From Paenibacillus sp. JCM 18996 (GTDB taxonomy: Bacteria; Bacillota; Bacilli; Paenibacillales; NBRC-103111), in contig BBFE01000005.1 of NCBI GenBank assembly GCA_001313085.1, positions 1 to 64,000 of the forward strand: DNA of 64,000 nucleotides. The letters run 5' to 3'. Made by a program: the position numbers and the translations under genes. A model generated the notes under the pieces. The model was not told the origin of the DNA, ran no database searches, and saw nothing but the letters and a program-made list of their open reading frames with translations. This document shows positions 60,327 to 64,000 of the stretch, in pieces. Every line of letters starts with the position of its first letter. The first letter of the stretch is position 1.

Positions 60327-60401
60327 AAGTATTTGCTTGAATATAGAGGGAGGTTCCTCCGGGAATCTCCTCTCCTATTTAGGGACAAGGAAGTGAACTG
60401 A

Positions 60402-61282
60402 TTGAGGCATTATAAATTTCACGCGTATATTTTTTCTTCTCCCGACCTTGATCGGTTTGCTGTTTTTCAGATTGATACCGATCGTCGTTTCGATCGCGGC
60501 CAGCTTTACGAGCTGGGATATTTATTCTCCACCGAAGTGGGTCGGCCTGGCAAATTATGTGGAGATGTTTCACTCGAAAGATTTTTTTTGGAAAGTCATT
60601 CAGCATACATTGACATTCTCCGCTTTTTTTTACAGTGGGGGTATGCACGATCGGGCTGTTGTTCGCAGTGCTTTTGAATGAGAAGCTGAGAGGGATAAGC
60701 TTTTTTTTCGCTCCTTGTTCTTTTTTTACCCGTTATAACGTCCGTTATCGCAATCGGCATTATGTGGGACTGGATTTTGAGCCTCAATACGGCATTTTAA
60801 ACTCCTGCTGACGCATGTATGGCACGGCTCGCAGCTGCCGTCCTGGCTGGGAGACCCGAAGTATGCGCTCGGCACCTTGGTCAGCGTCTATATCTGGAAA
60901 TCGGTCGGTTATCAGATGATCATTTATTTGGCGGGACTGCAGCATATTCCGGGAGAGCTGAAGGAAGCGGTAAAGATGGATGGGGCCGGTCCGGTGCGCT
61001 CGTTTTTTTTCGGTCACCCTGCCGCTGTTGACGCCGACGATCTTTTTCGTGGTAATCATTACCATCATTGAATCGTTCCATACGTTCGACATCACCTATG
61101 CCATGACCAAAGGCGGGCCTTATCAGTCGACGACAACGCTGTCTTATTTTATTTACCAGAACGCATTCGTCCATTACCGGATGGGATTCGCGTCCAGCTT
61201 GGCTTATGTCATGTTCTTCCTGACGCTGATTGTAACGTGGGTGAACTTCGTATTGAAGAAAAGGTGGGTGAATTACGGATGA
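60402..61282 (+). CDS. CUT1 ABC importer, permease (MalF/UgpA type)
   Basis: TTG at 60402 with AAGGAAGTGAACTG upstream. About 292 residues. LLPTLIGLLFFRLIPIVVSI, EAA loop LKEAVKMDGAGPVRSFFSVT (Val in place of the second Ala), end FVLKKRWVNYG. Run errors near 60432-60440, 60585, 60625, 60702-60724, 60795 and 61005. The stop TGA (61280-61282) overlaps the next ATG by four bases, so the permeases are translationally coupled. Confidence 0.92.
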
Positions 61283-62127
61283 AGCGCGGAAGACAAATGA
61301 AAAAAATGGTTCATTTACCTCTTCTTGGTCCTTTACAGTGTGACTACATTGTTTCCTTTTGTGTGGATGCTGCTGTCCTCGTTCAAATCGTCGGGCGCCA
61401 TCTTTGAAATGCCGCCGCGCCTCATTCCCGACCGGTTGTTTCAACCGGGGATGTGGGACAGTTATGTCGTCGTACTGAAGGAGCATCATTTTCTCAGGTA
61501 TTTGGGCAACAGCGCTTTGATCTCCACTACGGCATCGCTTGGGCAGCTGCTTACCTGTTCTCTTGCAGCCTTCGCGTTTGCCCGAATGTCGTTTCGGGGC
61601 AAAGGCTGGATTTTCTCGCTGCTTGTTGCGACGATGATGGTTCCTATGGAGGTCACAATCATCCCGGAGTTTCTCATGTTCTCCAAGCTCGGGTGGCTGG
61701 ATACTTATGCTCCGCTTATCGTGCCGTCTCTTCTGGTAGGGGCGTTCGGAACGTTTATGCTGCGCGAGTTTTTTTTGCCAGTGTTCCCGCCAGCCTGGAG
61801 GAAGCGGCCATTATCGACGGGTGTTCTCCTTACCGTGTGTACGGAAATATTTTTTTCTTCCTTTGGCTAAGCCGGCGTTGGCTACGCTGTTCATTATCGC
61901 CTTCATGAATAACTGGAACGAAATGCTTCGTCCGGTGCTTTATATTCAATCGCCAAGCCTTCGGACGCTGACGCTGGGGCTCTCGCAATTCCAATCGGAA
62001 TACAACACGAACTGGTCCCTGCTTCTTGCGGGTTCCGTCATCACCATTCTGCCGCTGATCGTGGTCTACTTGTTCAACCAAAAAATATATTATAGAAGGG
62101 ACCATGACCTCCGGCGTAAAAGGATGA
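61279..62127 (+). CDS. CUT1 ABC importer, permease (MalG/UgpE type)
   Basis: ATG at 61279 overlaps the previous stop. About 280 residues. MKRGRQMKKWFIYLFLVLYS, ATMMVPMEVTIIPEFLMFSK, EAA loop LEEAAIIDGCSPYRVYGNIF, corrected end NQKYIIEGTMTSGVKG at 62127. Shifts near 61303, 61770 and 61850, plus one in the six-A run near 62081. No ATPase gene follows. Confidence 0.92.
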
Positions 62128-62156
62128 ATTAATAATTCTGACAGGACTGTTGCTTA

Positions 62157-62745
62157 ATGGCTTATTTTGTTTATTTAATACTGAGTTTAGCTGTTTTTTC
62201 TGCTTCTGTTCATGGTATGGATTCACACTGCGCCCCTGCGGAAGGAAGCGGCGGACGCATGGTCATCCTCGGCTTCCAATGCGATAACGACCGGATTCAT
62301 CCGCTTCTGGAGGAACGGCTTTCGGTTGCGTTAGAGCTCATGCGTTCCTATCCTTTTAAAAAAAATAATTCTGACCGGCGGAGCGGTCACTTCCTCCAAG
62401 ACCGAAGCCGATATAATGAAAGAGTACTTGGTGCAACGCGGCGTGGAAGAGGATCGGATCGTGCTGGACAAAGAGGCAATGGATACGCTCCAAAATATTG
62501 ACAACTGCAGAAAAAAATCATGGAGTTCCATCGGCTTACGACATGTATGCTGATTTCAAATTCTTTTCATATACGCAGGATCCGTTATATAGCGAGGGAA
62601 GCGGGTTTTTCCTGTTCATTTTTTCTCTGACAGGAGTTTGCGCGCCGTAAGCAGGCAAATCTATCGGACGCTGCATGAGCTTAAAGCCTTTGCCACCACA
62701 TATAAGGCGATTAAGAAGCGGAAGGGTTCCGTCAAATGGAGTTGA
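62157..62745 (+). CDS. YdcF/SanA-like DUF218 protein
   Basis: ATG at 62157. About 196 residues. N-terminal membrane helix (YFVYLILVLLFLLLFMVWIH after T-run correction), then the DUF218 fold: MVILGFQCDNDRIHPLLEER, LTGGAVTSSKTEADIMKEYL (the GG-xxxx-SEA-like motif) and VLDKEAMDTLQNIDNCRKIM. Stop at 62743-62745. Shifts near 62190, 62355, 62512 and 62610. The family is membrane-anchored with the domain outside; in E. coli SanA affects envelope barrier function. No defined reaction. Start ribosome binding site is weak. Confidence 0.75.
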
Positions 62746-62749
62746 TTAA

Positions 62750-63591
62750 ATGATGCAGGTTTATACGATAAAAGGCACCGGCAGCTTAAACGAAGATGCG
62801 CTGATAGTCAATGAAAAGGACAGCGTATACGGTGTGGCCGACGGTGCCACTTCGCTCATCGACTATCGGGATGAATTCGGGCTTACAGGCGGTTACTTAG
62901 CCTCGCAACTGCTGGCTTTGCATCTGCAGAAAGTACCGTACGATACCCGTTTGGAGGAGGTCGCCATCCGGGCGAATGCTGCGCTGCGTCAAAGCATGCT
63001 CAGCGCGGGCATCGATATAGAGGATAAACGGCAGCTCTGGTCCGCCGCTTTTGTGTATTTCCGGGTAAGGGATACGTACGTCGAATATGTCCAGGCCGGA
63101 GATTGTATGCTGTTTGCCAAATATGCGGACGGTACGTACCGGCAGGTAACCCATGACCAGGTGGCCCATGCCGACCGGGTCACGCTTCAAAAAACGCGCA
63201 GAGGCAATCGCCAAAGGCATCACAGAACCGGCAAAAAATCCGTGAATATCTATATCCGACGCTCTGTGAAAACAGGAGAAAAGCGAATACGCCGGAAGGA
63301 TATGCCGTTATGAACGGCGAAATCAATTTAGACCTTTATATGGAAGCAGGCCGGCTCAGCCGGGCATGTTTAACCAGGCTCTATGCCGTTACGGATGGTT
63401 TGTTTCACTGCTTGGAGGGGGCGTCGCCGCAAGAAACGTGGACACGGATGCTGGCCGAAATAGACAACCAGGGTCTGGCAGCCTACGCCGAAGGCTTGGT
63501 TCGACTTGAACAAGAAGATCCGGACTGCTCTAAATATCCAAGGCTGAAGGTTTCGGATGACAAGACCGGTGTCGTCCTTGATCTCCGGTAA
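62750..63591 (+). CDS. PP2C-like (PPM) phosphatase-domain protein
   Basis: ATG at 62750 overlaps the end region of the previous gene (4 bases apart). About 278 residues. Motif 1 NEDALIVNEKDSVYGVADGA (the DG pair co-ordinating Mn), motif 2 in VQAGDCMLFAKYADGTYRQV, and the C-terminal INLDLYMEAGRLSRACLTRL with TDGLFHCLEGA. Shift near 63188. It is a divergent PPM-type phosphatase lacking an obvious SpoIIE or kinase partner; PP2C-like proteins often act against Ser/Thr kinases or anti-sigma factors. Here it sits beside a DUF218 gene and an importer, so context gives no target. Confidence 0.7.
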
Positions 63592-63628
63592 CAATCCCTA
63601 AATATTGTAATGAAAGGTCTTTATTCCT

Positions 63629-64000
63629 ATGTTTGATAACACTCGAAGCCAACAGCTGATGAAAATATGAACCAGCAGAAGGTGCTTCATCTGATTTATA
63701 GCACAGGAAGCATCTCCAGAGTCGAATTGGCGGAAAAAAAACCGGTTTAACCCAGCAGACGATCACTAATATCGTCAATCGTCTGCTTCAGGAGCACGCC
63801 GTCGTGGAAGGCACACCGGCAGCCTCGGCAGGAGGGCGCAAGCCCATCCCGCTCAGTATCAACCACGGGAACCTTTATGCAGTCGGTGTCGAAGTAGCTG
63901 TCAAAAGAGTCCGGGCAGTGCTCCATAATTTTCAGCGTGAAACCATTGATGCAGCCGAGGTGCATGTCGACTCTTTCCGCGACGAAGGCCATACGCTGGA
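63629..64000 (+). CDS. ROK-family regulator, N-terminal part (cut by window edge)
   Basis: ATG at 63629 opens MFDNTRSQQLMK; a shift near 63666 joins it to NQQKVLHLIYSTGSISRVEL, and correcting eight A near 63733 gives LAEKTGLTQQTITNIVNRLL, a winged helix like that of the ROK repressor at 24981. A short basic linker AASAGGRKPIPLSINHGN leads into the sugar-binding domain, which continues past 64000. By position it is the likely regulator of the fourth importer. Confidence 0.85.

Overview
The window looks like a chromosome segment of a spore-forming Firmicute of the Paenibacillus type. The signs are a surface enzyme with SH3, GH18 and SLH domains, several CUT1 sugar importers with lipoprotein binding proteins, T-box and c-di-GMP-I riboswitches, Fur and Zur boxes of the Bacillus kind, a B. 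subtilis-type Fnr C-terminus, a KinA/KinE-like PAS kinase, AGGAGG-like ribosome binding sites, frequent TTG/GTG starts and middling GC. This is inference from gene content; no rRNA or tRNA gene is present to settle it.

A technical feature dominates the reading. Almost every recognisable gene is broken into two to six frames. The breaks usually fall in A or T runs of 6 to 8 that are one or two bases longer than the protein family demands, with a smaller number of single-base losses in GC-rich sequence. Essential genes (ppaC) and strict motifs (the CobW P-loop) are affected, so I treat these as base-calling or consensus errors rather than true pseudogenes. CDS coordinates below span the reconstructed gene and the shifts are noted. 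Separate from this, three genes lack whole internal or N-terminal segments (thrS at 34.9 kb, a phosphotransferase at 53.2 kb, fnr at 54.6 kb).

Layout. 0-10.6 kb: sugar isomerase, 3-methyladenine glycosylase, MFS transporter, fumC, a Fur-box peroxiredoxin/thioredoxin-reductase-like pair, an AraC regulator divergent from a PhyH dioxygenase, and a HAD/Nudix unit. 10.7-15.5 kb: GH18/SLH surface enzyme, Nudix hydrolase, a second sugar isomerase and small proteins. 15.6-18.4 kb: a zinc-starvation locus with two CobW/COG0523 GTPases, Zur boxes and a [2Fe-2S] thioredoxin-like ferredoxin. 18.5-24.7 kb: hydrolase, membrane proteins, ppaC, a VIT1-like iron/manganese transporter behind a Fur-like box, and uppP. 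25-34.4 kb: a complete catabolic cluster with ROK repressor, CUT1 importer, three Gfo/Idh/MocA oxidoreductases, a TIM-barrel isomerase and a ROK sugar kinase. 34.5-35.2 kb: a T-box leader in front of a gutted thrS. 35.2-41.9 kb: XRE-DUF1232 regulator, YtaF-like protein, amidase, flippase, PadR/DUF2812 pair and aldo/keto reductase. 42-52 kb: LacI regulator and two further CUT1 importers separated by an oxidoreductase. 52-58.7 kb: ArsR/SRPBCC pair, methyltransferase, Fnr remnant, c-di-GMP-I riboswitch upstream of a chromate transporter, and a PAS sensor kinase. 59-64 kb: a fourth CUT1 importer, a YdcF-like protein, a PP2C-like phosphatase and the start of a second ROK regulator.

Together the region is a carbohydrate scavenging island. 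Four binding-protein/permease sets have no ATPase of their own, so they must share an MsmX-type ATPase encoded elsewhere. Around them sit oxidoreductases and isomerases of the kind that handle keto-sugars or inositols, controlled by ROK, LacI and AraC regulators and by cre-like sites. Metal homeostasis (Zur, Fur) and second-messenger (c-di-GMP) control points are interspersed.
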